Assembly: GCA_029263395.1 (NCBI GenBank)
Contig: JAJCXO010000176.1
Location: 62,001 to 126,000, forward strand
Direction of reading: 5' to 3'
DNA: 64,000 bases
DNA from: Acidobacteriota bacterium
Lineage (GTDB): Bacteria > Acidobacteriota > Thermoanaerobaculia > Multivoradales > J023
This document shows positions 17,730 to 27,316 of the stretch, piece by piece. Made by a program: the position numbers and the translations under genes. The first letter of the stretch is position 1. Every line of letters starts with the position of its first letter. The notes beneath the pieces are model-generated. The model saw nothing but the letters and a program-made list of their open reading frames with translations. It was not told the DNA's origin and did no database searches.

Positions 17730-20257
17730 TAATAGCCGTGGATAGAGCGGGCCTTGAGGCTGGGCTGGTTCACCGTCACGTTCACTCGGCGGAATTCGTG
17801 CCGACGATCGCTGGATTGCGGTTCGTAGACCAGCAAGTATTGTGAGCGTAGCTCCTCTTCGATCCGCCGGTAGATTCTATCCAGCTCATGGATACCCGCG
17901 ATCTGGAAGAAGCGGCCACCGCTTTCATCGGCGAGTTGTTGGAGGTGGCCGACGGTCAGTGGATCTTCCACCCCGAGCGCGATCGGGTAGACCGCAACCG
18001 CCGATCGTAGGGTTTGCTCGAGCACCTGCTTGAAATAGAAGTCACTGTCCACGTCCTGGCCATCGGAAAGCAGCACCAAGGCTCGTTTGCCGGGCAGCCC
18101 GCCGAACGAGTGGACAGTGTAGATGACGCCGTCATGGAGGCGGGTGGTGCCCCAGGCTCGAAAGCCATCGACGCCATACCGTAAATCGTCCACGTCATGG
18201 GTGAAACCCACCACCCGTCGGATGTCGTGATTGAAGGTCAAGAAGCTCGCACGATCCTTGGGAGTCAGCACGGTTTCGAGGAACCGTTGGGCACTGCGGG
18301 TCGCGATCTGCATCTTCTTGCGCATCGACATCGACACGTCCATCAGCAAGGCCACGTTGATTGCCAAATTTTCGATCGTGTCGAACCGTTGGATCTGTTG
18401 GACCTGGCCAGCTTCTTCGACTTGGAAGTCTTCCGCGGTAAGGCCGGTGACAAAACGTCCCTGGCTATCGGTGACGGAAGTGTAGAGCTCGACCAGTCGA
18501 ACGTTGATCTCCTCGCGATTTTCTGGCGCGGAGAGAAAGATGACGTCCTCGGTGACGTCACCGTCGACGGTGGTTGCGACTGCGCGGACATAGCTGGTGG
18601 AAAACGGCCTTGCGGTCGGTAGCGGATAAACGAAGGGGGGCTCGCGTAGCGTCTCCGTCAGCTGTTGATTGAGGTAAATCTCGACTTTTTCGAGAGTCTC
18701 GCCCGGTGGTAGATCTACCTCGATAGTGGCTGGCCCGGTCGAGTCGACATCGGATTCGACCCAGTGCACGGCAAAACGCCGCGGACCGGAGTTCAAGGTA
18801 ACGGTATCGCGAGCAATCTCCCGCCCTTCTGGGTCGAAAGCGATCGCCTCGACACGGTGTGGTGTCGGTTGTGCGGATAGCGTCAGGGTCGCGGCATAAG
18901 GTGGCGTGTCGTCGCGTGCTGCCGCCACCCCATCGAGGTGGAGCTCGATGTGCTCGATGGGTCCACCGGTGGTCACCGCTGCCAACTCGACGTCACCAAC
19001 CAGCAGATCATCTGTGGGGGTCAAAATCTCGATACTTGGAAAAGTGGTGAGTAATCCGACTTCGGCACGGGTCAACCCCGGAAGTCCCAAGCGATGGCCG
19101 GCCGGAGCAAGTGCTGTGTGTTCGACTCTCGGCACGTTGACGGGATGGGCGGAGCGCAGTAGTGCACGACCATGGGCGTCTTCCACTCGCAGATCGAGTC
19201 GGTAGTCTGCGGGCCGCAATCGGCGATAAAAATCGAGCTGGATGGTGGCACTGGCGGGGGTGCCGGCGACGAGGTGGACTACTCGGAAGGAGTCTGCCAA
19301 GCGCTCACCGAGCCAGATGTCGCCAACGATCGTGATCCGGTCGACAAGCTTGCCTGCAGCGTTGCGTTCGACGGCTTCCACCGGAATCGCAACCCGGCCG
19401 CGAAGAATCGTTTTGCTCTGGTAGCGACCGGGAAAACTGAGCTCTTGCAGAATGCCGGGTAGGCTCGGGACCACTCCAGCCGCCAGCTGCTGCTGCCAGG
19501 TGTCGAGCCAGTTGACGTTTGGTGCCGCCGGCAAGGTCATCTGGCGCAGTGTTTCGAGTCCTTCGGCTTGGCGCAGGGCGGTGGAGAAGGGGATCGCCTC
19601 GCTTTTTGCCCAGCGGAAACAATCGTTGTCCTGGGCATAGCCGATCAACTTGTCCACCGGCCAGGCTCCGTCGCGTGCTGGGCCTTCGAACATGATTGGG
19701 CCGGTACCCTGGCTGGGAGACCACAGATGGTACGGACCATCCGACGACTCGCGATAGAACACGAGGTGAAACTCGTCCTCACGTTCGGTCGTGGCGTGCC
19801 AAGCACCGTAGGTCCAGATCCGCAGCGGTCGGATGACGGTGCGACAGTCGGCGAAGACCAACACTCTAGCGGGTTTACCGGCCATGAGTAGCGCTTGGGC
19901 ACGGTCTTCCTCGAGCGTCTCGAAGCGTTCGCGAGCTTCCTCGAAGTTGAGGTGCCAGCGGGCAACCGGCGGCAGGCGATGCGGGGCGGCGTGTTCTCGA
20001 ACACGCCAGAACTGTCGTATGAAAAGCTCGCGATGCAGGTTGCTTTCGAGGGTTTCGAAAACTTGGCGTTCCGTCGGCGCGATCAACTGCGAGACACTGA
20101 TCAACCAGTCTTCGTAGACGCGATCGAGGTGGGGCTCGAGAGGCTCTTTGGCAGCCCGGCTCCCGGTAGCAACGGACACCAACAGCGCAAGCCACGCCAG
20201 ACTCGTGATGATGAAGCGCGAGCGGTTCGGTGAAAAAGGCTTCAAACGTCGTCTCAA
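17723..20257 (-). CDS. GWxTD/VWFA-domain secreted protein
   Basis: An 844-residue protein. An N-terminal segment (FIITSLAWLALLVSVATGSRA) is a signal peptide or anchor. Residues about 45-250 resemble the GWxTD domain of Acidobacteria and Bacteroidetes: repeated RELFIRQFWRVR and RFETLEEDRAQALLMAGKPARV. Ig/Ala-type beta domains fill the middle. Residues about 615-800 are a von Willebrand factor A domain of the acidobacterial VWFA-related type, with the MIDAS motif DVSMS, LSDGQD and AVYPIALGV. The protein probably binds partners outside the cytosol. The TTG start at 20257 has no strong ribosome site, so the N-terminus is the least certain part. Confidence 0.85.
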   Translation of the reverse strand: MRRRLKPFSPNRSRFIITSLAWLALLVSVATGSRAAKEPLEPHLDRVYEDWLISVSQLIAPTERQVFETLESNLHRELFIRQFWRVREHAAPHRLPPVARWHLNFEEARERFETLEEDRAQALLMAGKPARVLVFADCRTVIRPLRIWTYGAWHATTEREDEFHLVFYRESSDGPYHLWSPSQGTGPIMFEGPARDGAWPVDKLIGYAQDNDCFRWAKSEAIPFSTALRQAEGLETLRQMTLPAAPNVNWLDTWQQQLAAGVVPSLPGILQELSFPGRYQSKTILRGRVAIPVEAVERNAAGKLVDRITIVGDIWLGERLADSFRVVHLVAGTPASATIQLDFYRRLRPADYRLDLRVEDAHGRALLRSAHPVNVPRVEHTALAPAGHRLGLPGLTRAEVGLLTTFPSIEILTPTDDLLVGDVELAAVTTGGPIEHIELHLDGVAAARDDTPPYAATLTLSAQPTPHRVEAIAFDPEGREIARDTVTLNSGPRRFAVHWVESDVDSTGPATIEVDLPPGETLEKVEIYLNQQLTETLREPPFVYPLPTARPFSTSYVRAVATTVDGDVTEDVIFLSAPENREEINVRLVELYTSVTDSQGRFVTGLTAEDFQVEEAGQVQQIQRFDTIENLAINVALLMDVSMSMRKKMQIATRSAQRFLETVLTPKDRASFLTFNHDIRRVVGFTHDVDDLRYGVDGFRAWGTTRLHDGVIYTVHSFGGLPGKRALVLLSDGQDVDSDFYFKQVLEQTLRSAVAVYPIALGVEDPLTVGHLQQLADESGGRFFQIAGIHELDRIYRRIEEELRSQYLLVYEPQSSDRRHEFRRVNVTVNQPSLKARSIHGYYP

Positions 20258-20548
20258 ATGAGGTTGTTGCTGAGGAGAGTCGATATGGAGTCGTGGCGTG
20301 AATTGGCTCCGGCGTCGAGGCAGTGTCGGTGTAGAGCTTGCACTCGGCGTGCCATCTCTGCTGGCACTAGGTGTTCATTATCTGCGGGTTTTTGAGCCTC
20401 GATGGTTCTTGGTCCCAGGGAAATTGTCCTTGGTCGAGGGCGTCGCTGTCCTGGTTGAGAGGGCGGTTCGCGAGTCGACAGCAGTCCAGCATCACGAACA
20501 CCAGTAGGCCACCGACGCTCAGCTTGCTAGGATCGGCAGCGAAAATCA

Positions 20549-22456
20549 ATGCGTGTTCTTGTCGTCATCACCCGCAAGGCCGGTGCCGTAGCGTTGGCCC
20601 GATTGGGCTACCGCTTTGCTCGTGCTGTCGAGCACAATCTGGTGGTTCTGTGTCTCGAAGGGGGAGCCGCCGGTGACGAGCCGGTGCGATTGACGCCCGG
20701 GGCCGAGATCCCAGAGGGAACCAGCGAGACGGTGGCCGAGGTTTGTAGCGCGCTCACCCGCGGGCCCCATCTCGACGAACTGTTGGAAAACCCGGAGGAA
20801 AGAACCGGGCGAGTTGTGCCCGATCCGGAGGTCGAAGTGTGTGTTGTGCGCACTCCCCAGCGGCTGACGACGGTTCTGGACCAGGTCAAGGCGTCCAAAG
20901 CCGAGTATTTGATCGCTGCCAAACACAAGGCGAAACCGAAGCAGGTGCCGCTGGCCCGCAAACTATTCCACGCTGCGCCCTGTCATACGATTCTGGTCCG
21001 TCTCGGCGAAGCCGACAACGTCGATTGCCGACGTATCTTGGTGCCGACGGCGGGCGGCCCCCATGCCTCAGTTGCGTTGCGTCTGGCGGAGCGCCTGGCC
21101 AGTATCGAGGATGGCGAAGTGGTGGCGCTTTACGTCGGTTCCGATGCCGGCGAGCTGGCAGAAGAAGTGGGTGGTCGCATTCTGCTGGGCGCGATCAGTG
21201 AAGCTGGACTGGCCAGCAACTCAACCGTCGTGCCACGCGTCGAGTTGGCGAACGATCGTTTCGAAGCGATCCAGCGAATTGCACACGAAGATTTTGATCT
21301 GCTGTTACTCGGCGATTCCAATGCTGGCAGCGTGCGTCGGAGTCTTTTCGGCACGGTGCCGGAGCATCTGCTATCCAAGGAAGGTGGGTTGCAAATTGCG
21401 GTGGTGCGTCGCGAGTGGAAGTTGCTGCATCGTCTACGCCATCAGCTAGGCCGCTGGCTCGACTTGACGATCCCTCAGATGGCTCGCAGCGAACGCATCA
21501 AGCTTTACGAAAAGCTTCAATCCGGTTCGGAGTGGAATTTTGATTTCATGGCGCTGATCGCCCTGTCAACCGCCATTGCTGCCTTGGGGCTGCTCCAGAA
21601 CAGCAGCGCGGTAGTGATCGGTGCGATGTTGGTGGCGCCGCTGATGACCCCAATCCTTGGTGCCGGGTTGGCATTGGTGCAGGGGAACGCACCCCTTTTG
21701 CGGAGTGCGGGCCGCGCCATCGCGATGGGTTATCAGGTGGCTTTGGTGATCGGTTTTGTGCTCGGTAACCTGTTCCCTATCACACAGCTGACGGAACAGC
21801 TGCTGGCCCGAGGTGGGCCGACCTTGCTCGACATGGGGGTCGGGTTCTTGTCTGGCGTCGCGGCCGCCTTCTGTCTCGGTCGTCCCGGATTGTTGGCCGC
21901 TTTGCCAGGGGTGGCGATTGCCGCTGCCCTGGTGCCACCGATCGCCACGACCGGAGTCTGCCTAGCGCTCGGTGAACGCGGTAACGCGTGGGGAGCGGCC
22001 TTGCTCTTTGGTACCAATGTCGTCGCCATCATTCTGGGGGCGGCGATGAGTCTGTACGCCATCGGTGTGCGGGGTCGGAGTGGTGCCGCCGGCCACCAGC
22101 GCTGGGTGCGTTACAGCTTCCTGGCACTCATGCTGGGTGCAGTCACCCTCGCGTTCCCGCTGGGTTCGGGGTTGATCTCACAGCTCTCGGGGGGTGTTGC
22201 TGGGCGCGTGCCGTCCGAGCTAGAAAGCCGACTGGTAGAGCGTCTGCGAGATATGCCCGGTGCACGTCTGGTCGACATGGTTGATCCACGAGACGAAAAG
22301 AACGTCATCGAACTCGAGGTCAGCGCACCACAACCACTGTCTGATGCCTTGGTTTTTGATCTCGTCAACATCGTTCGCGACCAGATGGGAACCGAATGGG
22401 TGGTACGAATCGAGACGCAGTTGAAGGTCGAGATCGGACCTGCGGGATCGCCCTAG
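20549..22456 (+). CDS. Usp-DUF389 membrane protein
   Basis: A 635-residue protein. Residues 1-145 and 150-285 are two universal-stress-protein-like domains (RRILVPTAGGPHASVALRLAERL and DFDLLLLGDSNAGSVRRSLFGTVPEHLL, the second with the G-x2-G-x9-G-S/T-like nucleotide loop). From about residue 325 it is a DUF389 integral membrane domain with at least six hydrophobic segments (FDFMALIALSTAIAALGLLQNSSAVVIGAMLVAPLMTPILG is the family signature, here seen in full). The C-terminal 90 residues are cytosolic. Fused Usp-DUF389 proteins are known, but their transport or sensory role is not. Confidence 0.88.
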   Translation: MRVLVVITRKAGAVALARLGYRFARAVEHNLVVLCLEGGAAGDEPVRLTPGAEIPEGTSETVAEVCSALTRGPHLDELLENPEERTGRVVPDPEVEVCVVRTPQRLTTVLDQVKASKAEYLIAAKHKAKPKQVPLARKLFHAAPCHTILVRLGEADNVDCRRILVPTAGGPHASVALRLAERLASIEDGEVVALYVGSDAGELAEEVGGRILLGAISEAGLASNSTVVPRVELANDRFEAIQRIAHEDFDLLLLGDSNAGSVRRSLFGTVPEHLLSKEGGLQIAVVRREWKLLHRLRHQLGRWLDLTIPQMARSERIKLYEKLQSGSEWNFDFMALIALSTAIAALGLLQNSSAVVIGAMLVAPLMTPILGAGLALVQGNAPLLRSAGRAIAMGYQVALVIGFVLGNLFPITQLTEQLLARGGPTLLDMGVGFLSGVAAAFCLGRPGLLAALPGVAIAAALVPPIATTGVCLALGERGNAWGAALLFGTNVVAIILGAAMSLYAIGVRGRSGAAGHQRWVRYSFLALMLGAVTLAFPLGSGLISQLSGGVAGRVPSELESRLVERLRDMPGARLVDMVDPRDEKNVIELEVSAPQPLSDALVFDLVNIVRDQMGTEWVVRIETQLKVEIGPAGSP

Positions 22457-22508
22457 TGCCTTCGGGCCATTCTTGGATGAGCTTGAACCCTCAGGCCGTG
22501 CTGGCAGC

Positions 22509-23411
22509 CTAGTCTTCCCGCCCTAGGTAATACCCGCACATCAGGATCCGGTGCCAGAATCGGTGGGGCAACGGTATGTGTACCTGATCGAATGCGTTCA
22601 GTATCGGGATCAAAGGCGGAATGAGGTGCTTGCCGAGAGGGAACCACTTCGGGGGATTCTCTGGCGCAAGATGAGGACTGCCTGCGAGTTCTGGGTGGAG
22701 CCGAAGTAATGTGTGCATGCCACGCCCGACTTGGCGTTGACGAGCAAAAACCGATTTCAGATTCATCGGATGCAGGTGGAGAGCGCTGGCATCGGGGTGG
22801 TAGAGGATCTTCAGGCCTTCGCGGCTCAGTCGGTAGCCGAGCTCAACGTCTTCCCAGCCGTATTCGGCGAAAGCCGGGTCGAAAGGAGCATCGCCCAAGA
22901 GCTGGCGCGGCAGCGAGATGTTGGAGGTGTAGAAGCAGGTGAAAGGGACCTCTTGACCCGGCTGCATGTGGGCGTAGCCGAATTGATGACCTTGGGTGTT
23001 GATCATCTCTAGAAGTGGCGTGACTCTTACATCGTCGCGATGCCAATCGGTGAATCCGACGACTGCCTTCGGCTCGGAAGAGCCGTTGTCGTGGGCGGCG
23101 AGGTGCTGAGCGACGAAATCCCTGGGTGCGATGATGTCGTCACCGATGAACAGCACTAAGCCCACGTTGACCTGTTCTAGCCCGCGGTTGCGAGCTTTTC
23201 CCTGACCCTGATTGTCTTTTCTCAAGATGCTCAGCCGCGAAGATTTTGCTGCGCGGGCTTTGAGCCAGGTCCAGGTGTCGTCGGTCGAACCGTCATCAAC
23301 AACCACAACCGAGAACTCTTGGACACTCTGGATGTCGAGGGCATCGAGGGTGCGTTCGAGAATCGAGCGACGATTGTAGGTTGCAAGGACTACGGTCAGA
23401 GTGCTGGCCAT
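22509..23411 (-). CDS. Family 2 glycosyltransferase
   Basis: A 300-residue GT-A enzyme. LTVVLATYNRRSILERTLDAL and VVVVDDGSTDDTW form the nucleotide-sugar binding part, LFIGDDI is the DxD-type metal site, and GWEDVELGYRLSREG is the ED motif that carries the catalytic base. It has no membrane segment and is probably cytosolic or peripheral. It is divergent from the methyltransferase/radical SAM pair, with about 90 bp between starts; a joint role in glycan or glycolipid synthesis is only a possibility. Confidence 0.88.
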   Translation of the reverse strand: MASTLTVVLATYNRRSILERTLDALDIQSVQEFSVVVVDDGSTDDTWTWLKARAAKSSRLSILRKDNQGQGKARNRGLEQVNVGLVLFIGDDIIAPRDFVAQHLAAHDNGSSEPKAVVGFTDWHRDDVRVTPLLEMINTQGHQFGYAHMQPGQEVPFTCFYTSNISLPRQLLGDAPFDPAFAEYGWEDVELGYRLSREGLKILYHPDASALHLHPMNLKSVFARQRQVGRGMHTLLRLHPELAGSPHLAPENPPKWFPLGKHLIPPLIPILNAFDQVHIPLPHRFWHRILMCGYYLGRED

Positions 23412-23502
23412 TCGGCAAGCTTATCCTCTGACAGGCTGAGGAATGTGTCTCCTGCGGCGAGGATGCATAGAATGGCCGCCGGCTAAAGAGACAACGCTAG
23501 AA

Positions 23503-24408
23503 ATGAACAGACTGCAGCAATTATTGGTCAACCGGTTTTGGAACCGCACCCACCAACATGGGGGCGCTACCACCTGGGGGCAAGAGGCCGGAGTGCGGCA
23601 AGCTATCAACCGGAGGATTACCGGCAACGAACACCAATGGCCGGTGGAGTGGTTCGCTAGCGAGATCGCCAAGGAGGCCTATCCGCGAGTCTTGAGCCTC
23701 GGTTGTGGCGTCGGCGCTCTGGAGCGGGACTTGGCGTCAAAGGGCCTCTGCGGCGCTGCACTCGGAGTTGATCTCTCGGAGCAGGCCCTCGAGATAGCAC
23801 GACAGAAAGCCCGTCTCGCCGGCTACACCCATCTCGACTATCAACGCGCTGACCTCGATCAGTTGCGACTCGAGCCCAAGAGCTTTGATGCCGTGTTCGT
23901 ACATCAGGCTTTGCACCACGTGCGAGATCTCGAAGGCTGTCTGGTGCAAGTGGCGAAGGCCTTGACGCCGAGAGGGGTGTTTTACGCTGACGAATACGTT
24001 GGCCCTTCACGGCACGAATGGAAGCGGGAGCTGTTGCAGACCGCGGAGGCGGTTTTCCAGCAGCTTCCCAGGGCGGTGCGGCGTCGCCGTCGCCTGCAGT
24101 TGCCGGTCGATTGGCGAGATCCCTCGGAGGCGGTGCGCTCATCCGATATTTTGCCTGTGCTCGCTGAGCACTTCGAAATCTTCGAGCGTCGCGATTACGG
24201 TGGCAACCTGTTGGCGTTGATCCACCCCTTTTTGCGTTTGGACGAGCTGCCGATAGTGGAGCGTAGGTCGCTGATCGATGACCTGCTTGGCCGCGAAGAC
24301 GAGCTGCTCGCCGCCGGAGCACAGTCGTTCTACACGGTTTTGGTGGCCAGGCCGTTTGGTAGCTCTAGCCCGCCCTTCTCCCCAGCCGGTGATAGGGTAG
24401 CGACCTGA
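23503..24408 (+). CDS. Class I SAM-dependent methyltransferase
   Basis: A 301-residue protein. The ATG at 23503 is preferred over 23443 because homologous methyltransferases begin close to the first helix. Motif I is LSLGCGVGALERDL, then LGVDLSEQALEIARQKA, FDAVFVHQALHHV (motif IV) and LTPRGVFYADEYVG. The substrate is unknown. Its stop overlaps the start of the radical SAM gene (TGATG), so the two are translationally coupled. Confidence 0.85.
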   Translation: MNRLQQLLVNRFWNRTHQHGGATTWGQEAGVRQAINRRITGNEHQWPVEWFASEIAKEAYPRVLSLGCGVGALERDLASKGLCGAALGVDLSEQALEIARQKARLAGYTHLDYQRADLDQLRLEPKSFDAVFVHQALHHVRDLEGCLVQVAKALTPRGVFYADEYVGPSRHEWKRELLQTAEAVFQQLPRAVRRRRRLQLPVDWRDPSEAVRSSDILPVLAEHFEIFERRDYGGNLLALIHPFLRLDELPIVERRSLIDDLLGREDELLAAGAQSFYTVLVARPFGSSSPPFSPAGDRVAT

Positions 24409-25520
24409 TGCGAAGAAACCATTCCATCGTGCTCGACCTCACCGAGCAGTGCAACCTGAAGTGCATCATGTGTTACTTCTCGGGCACCGATCGGCTGCGT
24501 TTCGAACCGTATGATCGCTCGCTCTCTGAGCGCGGCACGATGCCGGTCGAAGTATTCGAGAAGATTGCGGCGGAGTATTTTCCCAGGGCTCACCGGGTTG
24601 CCTTGGCGTGTGCCGCTGAGCCGATGATCCATCCCAAGTTTCGCGACATTCTCGAAATCGCTGGCCGTTATCGGGTGCCAGATCTCTGGTTTCCCACCAA
24701 TCTGTTGCCATTGATCGAGCGCACCGCTGAAGCCATCGTTGCTGCTGGTGTCACCACGATCGGCGCGTCGATCGACGGCGTCACCCGCGAGACCTACGAG
24801 AAGATTCGTATCGGTGGCAAGTGGGATCGGTTGATCGCTCGGTTGAATTTGCTCAATGAAGTCAAGGCCAAACATGGCAGCAAACATCCCAAGCTGCGCA
24901 TCATCTTCACTTGGATGAAGTCGAATCGCCATGAATTGCGAATGCTGCCGGCCTTTGCCGCCGAACATGGTGCATCCGAGCTCGACGTGCGGTTTGTCAC
25001 GCCAACGACTGGTGTCGACGTCAGCCCAGAGTTGCTCGACGACGAAGATGCCGACGCCTTGCGAGCCGAGCTGCGGGCTACGGCCCATGACGCGGTGGCA
25101 CGGGGGCTGAAGCTGGCCTCCTTTCCGGAGTTCGAAACCGAGGCCGATCGACCTCGGAGCCTGGTTGGCCGGGCCCGTCGACGCCTATTCAACATTCGGT
25201 CCGGTATCGAGCGCTGGGAGCATTGGCAGCACTTGTGGCGTGAGCGTGCCAACGGCTGTGCCTATCCTGGGCGGACTTTCGTGATCCGTCCCAATGGCGC
25301 GGTCGCTCCTTGCATCTTCTGGCAAGCCGAACCGATTGGCTTTCAGCCCGACGACGATGCCACAACGATTGCTGAAGGCGCCCCTCTCACCCGTATCCGC
25401 GAGGGATTACGCACCGGCTCGCCGGTTGGGACCTGCGCCACTTGTATCCATCGCCGGGATGCGTTTTATCGTCCCCTTCGGCGGTCGGAATCAGTTGAGC
25501 CTTTGGGCACCGAGACCTAG
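24408..25520 (+). CDS. Radical SAM/SPASM-like enzyme
   Basis: A 370-residue protein. Residues 9-22 (LDLTEQCNLKCIMC) carry CxxxCxxC, which binds the catalytic 4Fe-4S cluster and S-adenosylmethionine. The GASIDGVTRETYEKIR and GGKWDRLIARL motifs follow the order seen in SPASM/Twitch enzymes. The C-terminus has NGAVAPCIFW and GTCATCIHRRDAF, cysteines fit for an auxiliary cluster. Relatives modify peptides, sugars or lipids. It is coupled to the methyltransferase and followed by terminator-like hairpins. Confidence 0.88.
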   Translation: MRRNHSIVLDLTEQCNLKCIMCYFSGTDRLRFEPYDRSLSERGTMPVEVFEKIAAEYFPRAHRVALACAAEPMIHPKFRDILEIAGRYRVPDLWFPTNLLPLIERTAEAIVAAGVTTIGASIDGVTRETYEKIRIGGKWDRLIARLNLLNEVKAKHGSKHPKLRIIFTWMKSNRHELRMLPAFAAEHGASELDVRFVTPTTGVDVSPELLDDEDADALRAELRATAHDAVARGLKLASFPEFETEADRPRSLVGRARRRLFNIRSGIERWEHWQHLWRERANGCAYPGRTFVIRPNGAVAPCIFWQAEPIGFQPDDDATTIAEGAPLTRIREGLRTGSPVGTCATCIHRRDAFYRPLRRSESVEPLGTET

Positions 25521-25588
25521 TTCCCGATGTTTGCTGACTACTTTTTGTCAGCGGACGTGGTCGAGGCTTTGAGATGACTTGATTCGAG

Positions 25589-25607
25589 GACGCCCGATTT
25601 GGGCGTC
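25589..25607 (+). terminator. Hairpin after the radical SAM gene
   Basis: A perfect 7-bp stem, GACGCCC/GGGCGTC, with a 5-nt loop. A smaller 6-bp hairpin (GCTGAC/GTCAGC) is at 25533-25552 just behind the stop codon. The rest of the 230-bp gap holds a direct repeat of GTCTGTCGATTC and must contain the promoter of the carotenoid cluster; I see no clear sigma or operator site. Confidence 0.5.
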
Positions 25608-25753
25608 TGTCGATTCGTCACAGTCTGTCGATTCCAAAACTCGAAACAACAGCTCATCTGAATTCGAAACGGTGGCGAACCGTCTCACAGCCACCCGAGC
25701 CAGTTCGGCTGCGGGTCTGTAGAACGTCCACACCGTCAGAGGTGAAGAATACG

Positions 25754-27316
25754 ATGAGTTGCAGTTCCTCGCCCCCCAAAGCGATCGTGATCGGTGCTGG
25801 TCCCGGAGGTTTGGCGAGCGCTATGCTGTTGGCCTCCGCGGGTTTTGATGTCACGGTCCTCGAACGACGTCAGCAGGTTGGTGGTCGGACCTCGACCCTC
25901 GAAGCAGAGGGCTTTCGGTTCGATCTTGGCCCGACGTTTTTTCTTTACCCACAGGTCTTACGCAGCATCTTCGCGAGCTGTGGGCGGAACCTCGACCACG
26001 AGGTCGACCTGATCCGACTCGACCCTCATTACAACCTGAGCTTCGGTGGTCGAGATGTCATGGCGGTGACGCCGGACCTCGAGGGCATGCGCCATCAGAT
26101 CGCACGCTTCTGTGCCGCTGACGCAGCCAATCTAGAGCCGTTTCTGGCCGAGAATCGACGCAAGCTCGAAGCGTTTCGTCCGGTACTGGAGTCGCCGTTC
26201 ACCGGACTAGGAGATGTCCTGCGGTTACCGCTACGCGAGCTGCTCCCGTTACTGCGACCGTTCTCCAGCGTCGATACCGACCTTGGGCGCTTCTTCAGTG
26301 ATTCGCGCATCCGTCTCGCATTTTCGTTCCAGAGCAAGTACTTGGGGATGTCACCGTTCAAGTGCCCCAGTCTGTTTACGATTCTGTCCTTCCTCGAATA
26401 TGAACATGGGGTGTTCCATCCGCGGGGTGGCTGTGGGGCGGTGACCCAGGCGATGGCACGGGTGGCGGAGGATCTCGGAGCGCGGATTCGGCTCGGCGAA
26501 CCGGTGGAGGAGATCTGTTTCGAGGGCCGTAAGGCGGTGGCGGTGAGGACGGCCCGCGAGACTCTTGCTTGTGACGCCTTGGTCATCAACGCGGACTTCG
26601 CCCACGCTATGAAACATCTGGTTCCGAATGATCTGCGCCGCCGCTGGAGCGATCGCAAACTCGAGAAGAAGCGTTATTCGTGCTCTACCTACATGATGTA
26701 CCTAGGGCTCGAGGGCCGCTGTGAAGACCTGGCACATCACACCATTTTCCTTTCCGACGACTACCGGAACGGCCTGGCGGACATCGAGACCCATCATCGG
26801 TTATCGGCGGATCCGTCGTTCTATGTCCACAATCCAGTGGTGACCGATCCGTCGATGGCGCCAACCGGTCAATCGTCGTTGTACGTCTTGGCACCGGTTA
26901 CCCATCAACACCCGAATGTCGACTGGCAGCATGAGCGCGGTCGCTTCCGTCGGACCATGTTGCGACAGCTTGCAAAGGTTGGCCTCGAAGATGTCGAGCG
27001 CCGGATCCGTTTCGAGAAGATTGTGACGCCGATGGACTGGGAGTCCGATTTGCACCTCTACCGCGGCGCAACCTTTAGCTTGGCCCATTCCCTCGACCAG
27101 CTGTTGCACCTACGTCCCCGCAACCGCTTCGAGGATCTTGACGGGGTGTACCTGGTGGGCGGAGGAACCCATCCCGGCAGTGGGCTACCGGTGATCTTCG
27201 AGTCGGCGCGCATCACGTCGCGCTTGATGGCTGAGGACTTTGCTTTGGAACCAGCGTGGGACGAGCCACTCACAGCCACTTCAGAACGGCCGGAGCGGCT
27301 CGCCGATGTCGCCTGA
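25754..27316 (+). CDS. crtN: CrtN-like dehydrosqualene/phytoene desaturase
   Basis: A 520-residue FAD-dependent enzyme. The ATG at 25754 is preferred to a GTG 12 nt upstream since GGTGAAG precedes it. AIVIGAGPGGLASAMLLASAG is the dinucleotide-binding loop, followed by VGGRTSTLEAEGFRFDLGPT; the C-terminal flavin motif is LVGGGTHPGSGLPVIFESARIT. The central region (YSCSTYMMYLGLEG, HHTIFLSDDYRNGL, DPSFYVHNPVVTDPS) matches, by memory, staphylococcal CrtN rather than C40 CrtI. The reaction is stepwise desaturation of a C30 (or C40) carotene at the membrane. First gene of a seven-gene coupled cluster; its end overlaps the aldehyde dehydrogenase start by 11 nt. Confidence 0.85.
   Translation: MSCSSSPPKAIVIGAGPGGLASAMLLASAGFDVTVLERRQQVGGRTSTLEAEGFRFDLGPTFFLYPQVLRSIFASCGRNLDHEVDLIRLDPHYNLSFGGRDVMAVTPDLEGMRHQIARFCAADAANLEPFLAENRRKLEAFRPVLESPFTGLGDVLRLPLRELLPLLRPFSSVDTDLGRFFSDSRIRLAFSFQSKYLGMSPFKCPSLFTILSFLEYEHGVFHPRGGCGAVTQAMARVAEDLGARIRLGEPVEEICFEGRKAVAVRTARETLACDALVINADFAHAMKHLVPNDLRRRWSDRKLEKKRYSCSTYMMYLGLEGRCEDLAHHTIFLSDDYRNGLADIETHHRLSADPSFYVHNPVVTDPSMAPTGQSSLYVLAPVTHQHPNVDWQHERGRFRRTMLRQLAKVGLEDVERRIRFEKIVTPMDWESDLHLYRGATFSLAHSLDQLLHLRPRNRFEDLDGVYLVGGGTHPGSGLPVIFESARITSRLMAEDFALEPAWDEPLTATSERPERLADVA

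Noticed and set aside
20367-20549. Possible 60-codon minus-strand gene in the 290-bp gap upstream of the DUF389 gene
   Set aside because: Third-position GC looks gene-like and it has a hydrophobic start, but the initiation codon would overlap the divergent gene and no family is recognised. A competing plus-strand frame (20298-20507) is equally weak.
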